Assembly (NCBI GenBank): GCA_016125355.1
Contig: WGLX01000007.1
Coordinates: 1-64,000, forward strand
Direction of reading: 5' to 3'
Origin: Actinomycetales bacterium
Lineage (GTDB): Bacteria > Actinomycetota > Actinomycetes > S36-B12
Length of the DNA: 64,000 bases
How positions within the stretch are numbered: the stretch's first letter is position 1; the number at the start of each line of letters is the position of its first letter. A program made the translations under genes and the position numbers. Below, in pieces: positions 18,540 through 27,744 of the stretch. The notes below the pieces were generated by a model. That model saw only the letters and a program-made list of their open reading frames with translations, ran no database searches and was not told the DNA's origin.

Positions 18540-21500
18540 ATGCCTGCTGTCGACGACCCCCGCTCCGCCACCACCGATGCCGGCCTTGTGGCGGAGGCCG
18601 AGCGGCGTGCTGCCTCCATCCTGGAGGCAGCACATCCCACGCGGCAGGAGTCGGGGCGGGCCCGTCGGCTGTCGCGGCTGCTCGCGGACGAAGACGGGAT
18701 GGACCTGCTGCTGGACCTCACCGACCAGGTCATGCGGATCCGGGATCCCCGCAGGTCGGCGGAGCGGTTGCACGACCTCACGTCGCGAGGCGTGCCGCCA
18801 GCACTCGGTCCCGTCGACGGGGCGGGGTTGCGTGCGCTCGGCGCGCTCGCGCCTGGCGTTCCGCGCACTGCGCAGCGACTCGTGTCGTGGCGAGTGGACC
18901 GGGACACCTCCGGGGTGATCCTCCCGGCCGACGATCCGGACTTCGCCGAGTACCTGGCCCGGCGCAAGGCTGCGGGCTTCCGTCTCAACGTCAACATCCT
19001 CGGCGAAGCCATCCTCGGAGACATGGAGGCCGAGGAGCGAGCTCGTCGGATCGAGGCCCTCATCCGGCGGCCCGACGTCGACTACGTCAGTGTCAAGATC
19101 TCAGCCGTCTGCGCCAATCTGGACGTGCTGGCATGGGAGCACTCGGTGGCGCGCATCGAGGAGCAGCTGGTTCGCCTCTATCGAGCGGCTCGCGACGCGC
19201 AGCCGCGATCGTTCGTCAACCTCGACATGGAGGAGTACCGGGATCTCGAGTTGAGCGTGTCCGCGTTCATGCGGGTGCTCGACCGCGAGGAGTTCCTGGA
19301 TCTGTCCGCAGGGATCGTCCTGCAGGCGTACATCCCGGACTCCCATGCGGCGCTGGAGCGCCTGTGTGCCTGGGCCAACGACCGCGTCCGGCGCGGAGGC
19401 TCGGGTATCAAGATCCGCCTCGTGAAGGGGGCGAACCTCGCCAACGAACGAGTCGAGGCAGAGCTCCACGACTGGCCACTGGCCACCTATCCGACCAAGC
19501 ACGATGTCGACGCGTCCTACAAGCGGATGCTGGAGCAGATCCTTGCTCTCGGCGACCCGCAGGCGGTGCGCGTCGGGGTCGCCAGTCACAACCTGCTGGA
19601 AGTGGGGTGGGCGCTGGCACTGCGCGACTCGCGGGCGGACGGGGACCGGATCGAGATCGAGATGCTCGAGGGTATGGCTCCGCCGCAGGCTCGTGCGGTG
19701 CGCGACGCCGCAGGCGACTTGCTGCTGTACGCGCCCGTGGTGGCCCGGGCGGACCGGGAGGCCTCCATCGCCTACCTGTCCCGGAGGCTGGATGAGAACG
19801 CGGCGCCCCAGAACTTCCTTCGGGCACTGTTCGACATCCGCCCGGGGTCACCGACGTGGGCAGAGCAGGTTGCGCGGTTCCGGGCCGCCGTTCGGGACCG
19901 CTCGACGGTGCCTGTCGAGCCGCGACGGGTGCAGGACCGATCCTGCCCCGCCCCGGCGCATCCGGTGGACGGCTCCTTCCGCAACAGCGCCGACTCGGAT
20001 TTCACCGTGCCCGCCAACCGTGCGTGGATCGCAGATGCGCTCGATCGAACCGGCATTCCCGATCCGCCGGTGGTCGACCGTCGCGACACGGTTGACGGGC
20101 TTGTACAACGTGCCCTGCGGGCACAGCAGGAGTGGGCCGCTACCTCATGGGCTGAGCGACGCCGGGCGCTGGCAGCCATGGCGGACGCGATGGAGGCCCA
20201 TCGAGGGCCTACGTTGGCGATCATGGCGCACACCGCCGGAAAGACCGTCCGCGAGGGCGATCCCGAGGTGTCGGAGGCCATCGACTTCGCCACGTATGCC
20301 GCCCACCTGACGCTCGCTCACGAGCAGCACGAGCGCGACGGGGCCACCTGGAGTCCGTACCGACTCGCCGTGGTCGCGGGCCCGTGGAACTTCCCTTACG
20401 CGATCCCCGCCAGCGGACTCGTCCATGCGGTCGCGGCAGGATCCGCAGTCATCCTGAAGCCAGCGCCTCAGGCCCGACCCGTCGCCGCCGCACTGGTGGA
20501 GCACCTGACCTCGGCTGGCGTCCCTGAGGGTCTCATCCAGCTGGCCTGTACCCCCGACGACGAAGTAGGCCAGCACCTCATCACGCACCCGGATGTCGAC
20601 CTGGTCGTACTGACGGGCAGCTACGAGACCGCCGCGCTGTTCACCGGCTGGAAGCCGAGCCTGCGGCTCCTGGGCGAGACCAGCGGCAAGAACGCGATCA
20701 TCATCACCCAGGCGGCCGACCTCGACGATGCCATCAAGGACCTGGTCACGTCCGCGTTCGGACACGCCGGGCAGAAGTGCTCCGCCGCGAGCCTGGCGAT
20801 CGTCGAGGCACCCGTCTACGACGACCCGGCGTTCCACGCGCGGCTCGCCGACGCTGTGCGCAGTCTGAGGGTCGGTGCGGCAGTCGATCCGGCCACGATC
20901 ATGGGCCCGCTCATCGAGCCGCCCTCACCGAAGCTCGAGCGGGCCCTGCTGACGCTGGAGCCAGGCGAACAGTGGCTGGTCGAGCCGCGATGCGTCAACG
21001 CCGACGCCGGTGCCTGGACCCCGGGGGTGCGGCTCGGGGTTCGACCGGGCTCGTGGTTCCACCTGACGGAGTGCTTCGGCCCGGTCCTGGGCCTGATGCG
21101 CGCGCCCGACCTGGATACCGCCATCGCGTGGCAGAACCAGGTGGACTACGGGCTGACAGGCGGGCTTCACTCCCTGGACCCGGCGGAGGTCGAGACCTGG
21201 CTGTCTGCGGTCCACGTAGGCAATGCCTATGTCAATCGGCAGATCACCGGTGCGATCGTCCAGCGTCAGCCGTTCGGCGGCTGGAAGAAGTCATCCATCG
21301 GCGCCGGCAGCAAGCCCGGCGGCCCAGGTCACCTTGACTCCTACGGCAACTGGAGTGCGGCCATCGCCGATCCCGCCACCGTCCGAGAGGACTTCGCTCG
21401 TACCTGGTCCACCTACTTCTGCAGCGAGCACGACCCCACTGGCCTGTCCGCGGAGGCGAACATCCTGCGCTACCGGCCGGTCGATCTGGTCATCGTGCGC

Positions 21501-21824
21501 GCCGAGGAAGCCGACGGTGACGCCGTGCCGCTGCTGCGAATGGTCGCGTCGCTGACGGGGGTCCAACTCGTGGTCAGCGATGCCGGCGCGGAGGACGATG
21601 CGGCGTTGTCGGCCTTGGTGGACGCCGCTTCCGACAGTGGGGCCGTGCGGTTGCGGCTCCTGACAGGCGCATCGGACGAGGTGCACGGCGCAGCCTTCGC
21701 CGCGGGCATAGCGGTGGACCGGTCTCCCGTGACGCGGTTCCCCATGATCGAGCTGCGCCGCTGGGTGGCCGAGCAGGCGGTCTCCCGCACCATGCACAGG
21801 CATGGACGCCTGACGAGACGCTAG
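18540..21824 (+). CDS. putA: Bifunctional proline dehydrogenase/L-glutamate gamma-semialdehyde dehydrogenase
   Basis: N-terminal PRODH (RLNVNILGEAILG, VNLDMEEYRDLELS, VRLVKGANLANERVEAE-like segment) and C-terminal ALDH (AGPWNFPYAIP, GHAGQKCSAASLAIVE). Confidence 0.95.
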   Translation: MPAVDDPRSATTDAGLVAEAERRAASILEAAHPTRQESGRARRLSRLLADEDGMDLLLDLTDQVMRIRDPRRSAERLHDLTSRGVPPALGPVDGAGLRALGALAPGVPRTAQRLVSWRVDRDTSGVILPADDPDFAEYLARRKAAGFRLNVNILGEAILGDMEAEERARRIEALIRRPDVDYVSVKISAVCANLDVLAWEHSVARIEEQLVRLYRAARDAQPRSFVNLDMEEYRDLELSVSAFMRVLDREEFLDLSAGIVLQAYIPDSHAALERLCAWANDRVRRGGSGIKIRLVKGANLANERVEAELHDWPLATYPTKHDVDASYKRMLEQILALGDPQAVRVGVASHNLLEVGWALALRDSRADGDRIEIEMLEGMAPPQARAVRDAAGDLLLYAPVVARADREASIAYLSRRLDENAAPQNFLRALFDIRPGSPTWAEQVARFRAAVRDRSTVPVEPRRVQDRSCPAPAHPVDGSFRNSADSDFTVPANRAWIADALDRTGIPDPPVVDRRDTVDGLVQRALRAQQEWAATSWAERRRALAAMADAMEAHRGPTLAIMAHTAGKTVREGDPEVSEAIDFATYAAHLTLAHEQHERDGATWSPYRLAVVAGPWNFPYAIPASGLVHAVAAGSAVILKPAPQARPVAAALVEHLTSAGVPEGLIQLACTPDDEVGQHLITHPDVDLVVLTGSYETAALFTGWKPSLRLLGETSGKNAIIITQAADLDDAIKDLVTSAFGHAGQKCSAASLAIVEAPVYDDPAFHARLADAVRSLRVGAAVDPATIMGPLIEPPSPKLERALLTLEPGEQWLVEPRCVNADAGAWTPGVRLGVRPGSWFHLTECFGPVLGLMRAPDLDTAIAWQNQVDYGLTGGLHSLDPAEVETWLSAVHVGNAYVNRQITGAIVQRQPFGGWKKSSIGAGSKPGGPGHLDSYGNWSAAIADPATVREDFARTWSTYFCSEHDPTGLSAEANILRYRPVDLVIVRAEEADGDAVPLLRMVASLTGVQLVVSDAGAEDDAALSALVDAASDSGAVRLRLLTGASDEVHGAAFAAGIAVDRSPVTRFPMIELRRWVAEQAVSRTMHRHGRLTRR

Positions 21825-21879
21825 GCCCCGCGAGGTCGTGATCACCGTGGCCGAGGGGAGGCGGAACGGGCAGTGTGCC

Positions 21880-22845
21880 TCAGGCCTCTGGTGCCAGGAA
21901 GGTGCCGACGACCCGCTGGAACTCGGGTCGATTCTCCAAGAAGGGCCAGTGCCCACTGCGAGGCACGCACACGGCCGTCGCCGCCGGCAGCGTGCCCGCG
22001 ATGCGCTCGGCAGCCCGTGCACCCGTGTACGGCGAGTCCGCCTCTCCGTACAGGACCAGGGTCGGCGTCGGGAGAGTCCGCAACTGTGCAGCACGGTCGT
22101 CGCCGGCGAGGGACTGAGACACGGCGAACCACGTGGCGAAGGTGATGGGGCCGGTGTCGGTCACGGGGGAGAGGTCGTCGGGATCGAAGAGCCGGTGGGA
22201 GTCGGACGCCACCTGGTCGGACTGGAACCACGCGTCTGCCTGCACCGGGTCGGCGGGCGGCAGTCCCATCGCCGTTGCATACAGTCCCGGCCCGAGCACG
22301 CGCCAGACGAGCGAGTGGGACATGTTGTTGTTGGCGGAGGTGCTTCCGACGAGCACCAACCGCCGGACGTGTGCCGAGTGCTCGATGAGGTACTGCTGTG
22401 CGAGCGCACCTCCGGCCGAGTGGGCGATCACGTCGATCGTGTCCGCGTGCAAGACGGTGCGACGAATCTCGTCGAGCTCCTCCACCAGTGCCTGAGCGGA
22501 GTATGCATCGACGCCGGGCTTGACCTCGGACAAGCCCGACCCCCGCTGGTCGTACAGCAGGACCCGACGCTTCTCGCCGAGGAAGTCCAGCCCATCCCTG
22601 AAGCTGAGAAGACTGTGACCGGGGCCGCCGTGCAGGACGACGATCGGGACGCCGCCGTTCTCCGTGCCCAGCTCCCGGACGTGCAGCCGGAAGCCGCCGA
22701 CCTCGACGCTTGCGTGGTCCCCGCTGCAGGGGCGGGCGACCAGCGGCACCGCGTGATAGCGGTGGTAGCTGTAGGCGAAGAAAATGCCGGCCGCTGCGAC
22801 GACGACGGACAGCACGGCGCCGACGGTGAGAAGGAGGGGGCCCAT
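21880..22845 (-). CDS. Alpha/beta hydrolase (proline iminopeptidase-like) with N-terminal membrane anchor
   Basis: IVVLHGGPGHSLLSF, LLYDQRGSGLS, VIAHSAGGALAQQY. Confidence 0.88.
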   Translation of the reverse strand: MGPLLLTVGAVLSVVVAAAGIFFAYSYHRYHAVPLVARPCSGDHASVEVGGFRLHVRELGTENGGVPIVVLHGGPGHSLLSFRDGLDFLGEKRRVLLYDQRGSGLSEVKPGVDAYSAQALVEELDEIRRTVLHADTIDVIAHSAGGALAQQYLIEHSAHVRRLVLVGSTSANNNMSHSLVWRVLGPGLYATAMGLPPADPVQADAWFQSDQVASDSHRLFDPDDLSPVTDTGPITFATWFAVSQSLAGDDRAAQLRTLPTPTLVLYGEADSPYTGARAAERIAGTLPAATAVCVPRSGHWPFLENRPEFQRVVGTFLAPEA

Positions 22846-22868
22846 CTCGCGTCACACCGCCTGGTCCG

Positions 22869-23555
22869 TCACGCCGACGCCTGGCGGTCAGGCTGATCGG
22901 GCAGGGCGAGGTCGAACCAGGCGCGGTCGAGCAGTGTGAGGTCGCCGGCACGGATGCTGCGGCGGCCGCGCGCAGCGCGGGTGCTGGCGAGGACGAGGTC
23001 GACATGCCTCACGCTGATGTCGTACACGTCGTTCGGCCCCTCGGGACGGAACCAGTGGGCCACCCCGGTGCACATCGACAGCAGCGCAAGCCGGGTGACG
23101 CGGAGGTCCGCCACCGAGAGAACGGCGGAGTTGGCCCCGTCCTGCAGGGCCGAGGCCCACATGGCCTCGTACGCGTCGCGCTGGTCCAGGACGAGCTGCC
23201 GGTGAGCACCGCTCAGTTCGCTGAACTCCGCGTCGATCACTCGGCACTCCTGTCGAAAGGACCCGTGCACGAAGACGTGCACCTGGGCAAGCCGGGCGAG
23301 TCGGACCTCCGGTCGCTCGATCCCCTGGACGGCTGCCACCGCCGTGCGCTCCAGACGGTCGTTCCCCTCGAGCATGATCCGAACGAGCAGGTCCTCCTTG
23401 CTGCCGATGTGGTTGTACAGGGAAGCCGGACTGAGTCCCGCCTCGTCGGCGAGTTCCCGGATCCCGGTGCCGGCATAGCCCTGCCGCGAGAACAGGCGCA
23501 ATGCCGCCAGATGGATGCGCTGCTCGGTGGAGGCGGGGGTCGCAGTGGTGGTCAC
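22869..23555 (-). CDS. TetR family transcriptional regulator
   Basis: HTH RIHLAALRLFSRQGYAGTGIRELADEAGLSPASLYNHIGSKEDLL. Confidence 0.93.
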   Translation of the reverse strand: MTTTATPASTEQRIHLAALRLFSRQGYAGTGIRELADEAGLSPASLYNHIGSKEDLLVRIMLEGNDRLERTAVAAVQGIERPEVRLARLAQVHVFVHGSFRQECRVIDAEFSELSGAHRQLVLDQRDAYEAMWASALQDGANSAVLSVADLRVTRLALLSMCTGVAHWFRPEGPNDVYDISVRHVDLVLASTRAARGRRSIRAGDLTLLDRAWFDLALPDQPDRQASA

Positions 23556-23586
23556 GGGGCACACCCTGCCACGGACTCGCCTCGAA

Positions 23587-23628
23587 TGCGATCGATCGTT
23601 CGCTATTGACGAACGATCGATCGTTCGT
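23587..23628. promoter_or_regulatory. Tandem palindromic operators between tetR and cocE-like genes
   Basis: Perfect 20-bp palindrome ACGAACGATCGATCGTTCGT (23609-23628); near-copy TGCGATCGATCGTTCG (23587-23602) offset 25 bp. Confidence 0.8.
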
Positions 23629-23660
23629 TAGTTTCGGCCCACATCGACGAAGGGCAGGAC

Positions 23661-25406
23661 GTGAAGAGTGCGGTCGAGGCGGGGCGTGCGCTGTACGTGC
23701 CCATGCGCGACGGCACCCGGATCGCCGTCGATGTCTGGCTCCCCGCTGAGGCGGTCGCGGGGCACCGTGTAGGGACGGTCATGCGCGCCACTCGCTACTG
23801 GCGAGCCGCCGTCGGCTCGCTCGACTCGACTGCGCACGAGGGTGAGGTGGCGCTTGTCACCGGCGCGGGCCTGGCCCTGGTCACGGTCGATGTCCGCGGC
23901 ACGGGGGCCTCCTTCGGAGTGTGGCCGGGGCCGTGGTCGTTGCAGGAGCAGTCCGACCTCGACGACATCGTCACCTGGATAGCCGCGCAGGAGTGGTCGA
24001 ATGGACGAGTCGGCGCGCACGGAGTCTCCTACGACGGCAACACAGCCGAGCTGATCGGCTCCCTCGGCCGTCCCGCGGTGATCGCCGTCGCTCCGCGGTT
24101 CGCCGACTACGACCCGTGGGCCCACCTCGCCTTCCCGGGCGGCGTGCTGTTGGAGTCATTCCTCACCGAATGGGCAGCGGGGAACCGCGCGCTCGACCTC
24201 GACGCACCGGAGCTGGTGGCAGCCAACGACGACGAGGCACGGGAGCTGCGGGCGTGGTTCGGGCATCCCAAGCCGGTTGACGGCGACGACGGAAGCCTCG
24301 TGGCGGCGGCAGTGGCCGAGCACGTCGCCAATGTCGACCTTCTCGACGTCGTCGGCCGCATGGAGGCGTACGACGACGAGTCATCACAGGTCCTCGGCTA
24401 CCCGCACTCCGCGCCGTTCGCCCGACGGGAGCAGACGGAAGCCAGTGGCACCGAGATCCGACATGTCGGCAGCTGGTACGACGCGGGTACGGCCGCGGGC
24501 GTCATCGCACGGTTCATGTCCACGTCCAACCCGCAGCGCGCGGTCATCGGTGCCTGGAGCCACGGCGGCCAGTTCGACGCGTCGCCCTTCCGGCGCGAGC
24601 CGGGCCTGCCTGCGGTGCCGCCGGTGGACGAGCAGCGCGCTGACCTGGCTGACTGGCTCGAGGAGCGGCTGGCCGACGATGCGGCGCCGATGACCGGCCG
24701 AGTCCTGACCTACGTGACCGTCGGCACCGACGAGTGGCGATCCACGACGGTGTGGCCGCCCATCGGCGTCAGTGCCGAGCGCCTGTGGTTGACCGCGGAT
24801 GCGGCACTCGCCCGCGTGCCGGCGTCCGAGGGCTCGGTCACCTATCGGGTGGACCCGGAGGCCAGCTCGGGGGCGGGAAGCAACCGTTGGCAGACCCAGG
24901 CGGGCCAGGCACCCGTGCACTACGCCGATCGAGTCGGCGCCGACCAGCGGTGCGTGGTGTGGACGGCGGAGCCGACTGACGCCCCCATCGTCGTCACCGG
25001 ATCCCCCGTCCTGCACCTCACGATGTCGTCGACCGCGACGGACGGCGCCGTCCATGCGTACCTGGAGGCCGTGGATCCGGGTGGCAAGGTGGTCTACCTC
25101 ACCGAGGGGATCCTGCGACTGCTCCATCGTGCGACAGGTCCTGCGCCGTACGCCGTCACCGGTCCCTACCATCCGTGCACTCGGGCGCTCGCCGCGCCCA
25201 TGACCCCCGGCAAGGCTGAGACGGTCGAGCTCACCCTGTTCCCCGTGTCGGCGCACGTTCCCGCAGGGTGGCGTCTGCGCCTGGCTCTCGCCGGGGCTGA
25301 TGCCGGCACCTTCCGTGGCGTCGCGCTCGACGAGCCCGCCACGTGGATCGTGTACACCGGAGCGGAGTCCTCGTGGATCGACCTGCCCGTGGAGGTGGGG
25401 GCATGA
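23661..25406 (+). CDS. CocE/NonD family hydrolase (X-Pro dipeptidyl-peptidase-like)
   Basis: MRDGTRIAVDVWLP, VDVRGTGASFG, nucleophile region GAHGVSYDGNTAEL. Confidence 0.93.
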   Translation: MKSAVEAGRALYVPMRDGTRIAVDVWLPAEAVAGHRVGTVMRATRYWRAAVGSLDSTAHEGEVALVTGAGLALVTVDVRGTGASFGVWPGPWSLQEQSDLDDIVTWIAAQEWSNGRVGAHGVSYDGNTAELIGSLGRPAVIAVAPRFADYDPWAHLAFPGGVLLESFLTEWAAGNRALDLDAPELVAANDDEARELRAWFGHPKPVDGDDGSLVAAAVAEHVANVDLLDVVGRMEAYDDESSQVLGYPHSAPFARREQTEASGTEIRHVGSWYDAGTAAGVIARFMSTSNPQRAVIGAWSHGGQFDASPFRREPGLPAVPPVDEQRADLADWLEERLADDAAPMTGRVLTYVTVGTDEWRSTTVWPPIGVSAERLWLTADAALARVPASEGSVTYRVDPEASSGAGSNRWQTQAGQAPVHYADRVGADQRCVVWTAEPTDAPIVVTGSPVLHLTMSSTATDGAVHAYLEAVDPGGKVVYLTEGILRLLHRATGPAPYAVTGPYHPCTRALAAPMTPGKAETVELTLFPVSAHVPAGWRLRLALAGADAGTFRGVALDEPATWIVYTGAESSWIDLPVEVGA

Positions 25407-27742
25407 GCGGCGGTCTGGCCGGACTCCTGCGGGACCGTGCCGAGTCGGGTCCCGATGTCGAGCTGCTGCGCTTCGCGGGCGGGGAGTCGTTGTCCGTCGC
25501 CGACGTCAACCGACGCAGCGACGACCTCGCCGCTGCACTGGCCGACCTGGGCGTGGGCTTCGGCGATCGGGTGGCTGTTCAGGCGACCAACACATCGGCA
25601 CTCCCGCTCGTGCTGTTCGCCGCGTCGAAGGTGGGTGCCGTTGTCGTCCCCGTCAACGCCGGCTACCGCGATCAGGATCTCCAGCACGTCCTCGACGACT
25701 CTGGGGCCATCGTGTTGGTCGTCGACGACGACCTCCGGACGGCGGCTGAGCCGGTCGCGCACGGTGCTCCCGCCATCCGAGTCGTGCTGTCGACCAGCGA
25801 TCTTGCCCGCAGGGGTGAGCTCGCGACGCCGGTGCCAGCGGCCGCCGTCGACGACGACACACTGGTGAGCCTGCAGTACACGTCCGGAACCACAGGGCTG
25901 CCCAAGGCCTGCATGCTCACCCAGGGCTACTGGGTCCAGCTCGGACGCATCGCCGCGCAGGCCCTCGCTTTGGGTGCCGGGGACGTCGTCCTGACAGCAC
26001 AGGCGTTCACCTACATGGACCCGCAGTGGTGCCTGGTCATGTGTCTCGAGGCCGGGGTGCCGCTTGTCGTCCTCCCCCGGTTCTCGGCCTCCACCTTCTG
26101 GGAGTCCGTGGTCGAGCACGAGGTGACCACGTTCTACGTCGTGGGAGCCATGGCCACGATGCTGCTGCGCCAGCCTCCGCGCGAGGTGGAGCGGCAGCAC
26201 GCCGTCCGGCTCGTCGTCTCGTCGGGCATCCCACCTGCTCTGCACGCCGACCTCGAGGAGCGGTGGGGAGTTCCGTGGCGTGAGGCCTTCGGCATGACCG
26301 AGACGGGTGTCGACCTCGTCGTCCCGATCGACGATGACGCCAGCGTCGGCACGGGTGACCTCGGGGTACCGGTCTCCACGAAGCGGGTGCGCGTCGTCAC
26401 CCCGGCGGGCAGCGACGCGGCACCGGGAGAGGCGGGCGAGCTGATCGTCGCGGGTGAACCGATGATGCTGGGGTACTGGAACAGGCCCGTCGAGACAGCC
26501 GCGACGATGCAGGACGGCTGGCTGCACACCGGCGACCTCGCGGTGCGTGGGCTCGACGGACGCCTGCGCATCGTCGGTCGGCTCAAGGACATGGTGCGCC
26601 GTGCGGGCGAGAACGTCTCCGCCGTCGAGGTCGAGCACGCTCTCGTGACCCATCCCGACGTGGCAGCAGTCGCCGTCATCGCCGCGCCCGACGAGGTCCG
26701 CGGCGAGGAGGTTGCAGCGGTCGTGGCGCTGCGTCCAGGGGTGACCGGTGGATCCGACCTCGCGGAGGGAATCCGGCAGGCGGCGCGGGATCGGCTGGCT
26801 CCCTTCAAGGTGCCGCGGTATGTCGTCTTCGTCGATTCCCTGCCGATGACATCGTCGGAGAAGGTGGCGAAGTCCGTCCTCGTCGCGGACTGGCCTCGAC
26901 TGCAGGGCCGCGCTCACGACAACGACCGACAGGCCGCGTCCGATGTGCGGTACGACGTCGCCGATGGGATAGCGACGATCACGCTGGCCCGTCCCGAAGT
27001 GCTCAACGCCATCCGCCAGCGCACCCTGGTCGAACTGGCTGCGGCCCTTGCGGCGTCGGCGGCTGATCCCCGCGTGCGCGTCGTCGTCATCACCGGGGAG
27101 GGGCGCGGCTTCTGTGCGGGTCAGGACCTGGACGAGTTGGCCGAACGGCTGAGTGCTGATGCCGGAGGTGATCCGGACGAGGCGGCACACACCGCCGGTG
27201 TGCTGCTCGAGGAGTTCCAGCAGCTCACCAGGCTGCTGCTGAGCCACCCTCGACCCACCATCGCAGCGATCAACGGAGTCGCCGTTGGTGCAGGCGCGGA
27301 GCTTGCCATGGCATGCGACATCCGGCTGGCCGCGGACAGCGCGCGCATCGGATTCGTCGAGGCCGCGCGAGGACTGTTCCAGACGAACGGAGTCACGTGG
27401 CTGCTGCCGCGCATCGTGGGGCTGTCGAAGGCGCTGGAGCTGCTGGTCACGGCCGAGGTCGTCCATGCGGAGGAGGCTGCTCGGATCGGGCTCGTCTCCC
27501 GCGTCTCGAGTCCGGGGAGTTTCACTGCGGACGTGGCCGCTTTCGCCGGCCGGATCGCGGCGAACGCGCCGCTGTCCGTGACCCAGGCGGTCGGGATCGT
27601 GCGGGGCACCTTCGATCAGACCCTCGAGGAAGCGATGGCGCTCGAGGTGGATGCCACGGCGCGGTGCATGGCCTCGTCGGACATCAGGGAGGGGACGGCC
27701 GCCTTCCACGAGGGGCGAGACCCCGTCTACGAGGGGGCGTGA
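25403..27742 (+). CDS. Fusion: AMP-forming acyl-CoA ligase (N-term) and enoyl-CoA hydratase/crotonase (C-term)
   Basis: LQYTSGTTGLPKACMLT, GYWNRP, GWLHTGDLAV, SSEKVAKS; then ITLARPEVLNAI, GRGFCAGQDLDELAE, AGAELAMACDIRLAA, IGFVEAARGL in one uninterrupted frame. Confidence 0.95.
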   Translation: MSGGLAGLLRDRAESGPDVELLRFAGGESLSVADVNRRSDDLAAALADLGVGFGDRVAVQATNTSALPLVLFAASKVGAVVVPVNAGYRDQDLQHVLDDSGAIVLVVDDDLRTAAEPVAHGAPAIRVVLSTSDLARRGELATPVPAAAVDDDTLVSLQYTSGTTGLPKACMLTQGYWVQLGRIAAQALALGAGDVVLTAQAFTYMDPQWCLVMCLEAGVPLVVLPRFSASTFWESVVEHEVTTFYVVGAMATMLLRQPPREVERQHAVRLVVSSGIPPALHADLEERWGVPWREAFGMTETGVDLVVPIDDDASVGTGDLGVPVSTKRVRVVTPAGSDAAPGEAGELIVAGEPMMLGYWNRPVETAATMQDGWLHTGDLAVRGLDGRLRIVGRLKDMVRRAGENVSAVEVEHALVTHPDVAAVAVIAAPDEVRGEEVAAVVALRPGVTGGSDLAEGIRQAARDRLAPFKVPRYVVFVDSLPMTSSEKVAKSVLVADWPRLQGRAHDNDRQAASDVRYDVADGIATITLARPEVLNAIRQRTLVELAAALAASAADPRVRVVVITGEGRGFCAGQDLDELAERLSADAGGDPDEAAHTAGVLLEEFQQLTRLLLSHPRPTIAAINGVAVGAGAELAMACDIRLAADSARIGFVEAARGLFQTNGVTWLLPRIVGLSKALELLVTAEVVHAEEAARIGLVSRVSSPGSFTADVAAFAGRIAANAPLSVTQAVGIVRGTFDQTLEEAMALEVDATARCMASSDIREGTAAFHEGRDPVYEGA

Positions 27743-27744
27743 CC

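Noticed and set aside
25166-27709. 847-aa minus-strand ORF
   Set aside because: Antisense to the ligase-crotonase fusion; composition is typical of a spurious high-GC shadow frame with no domain motifs.
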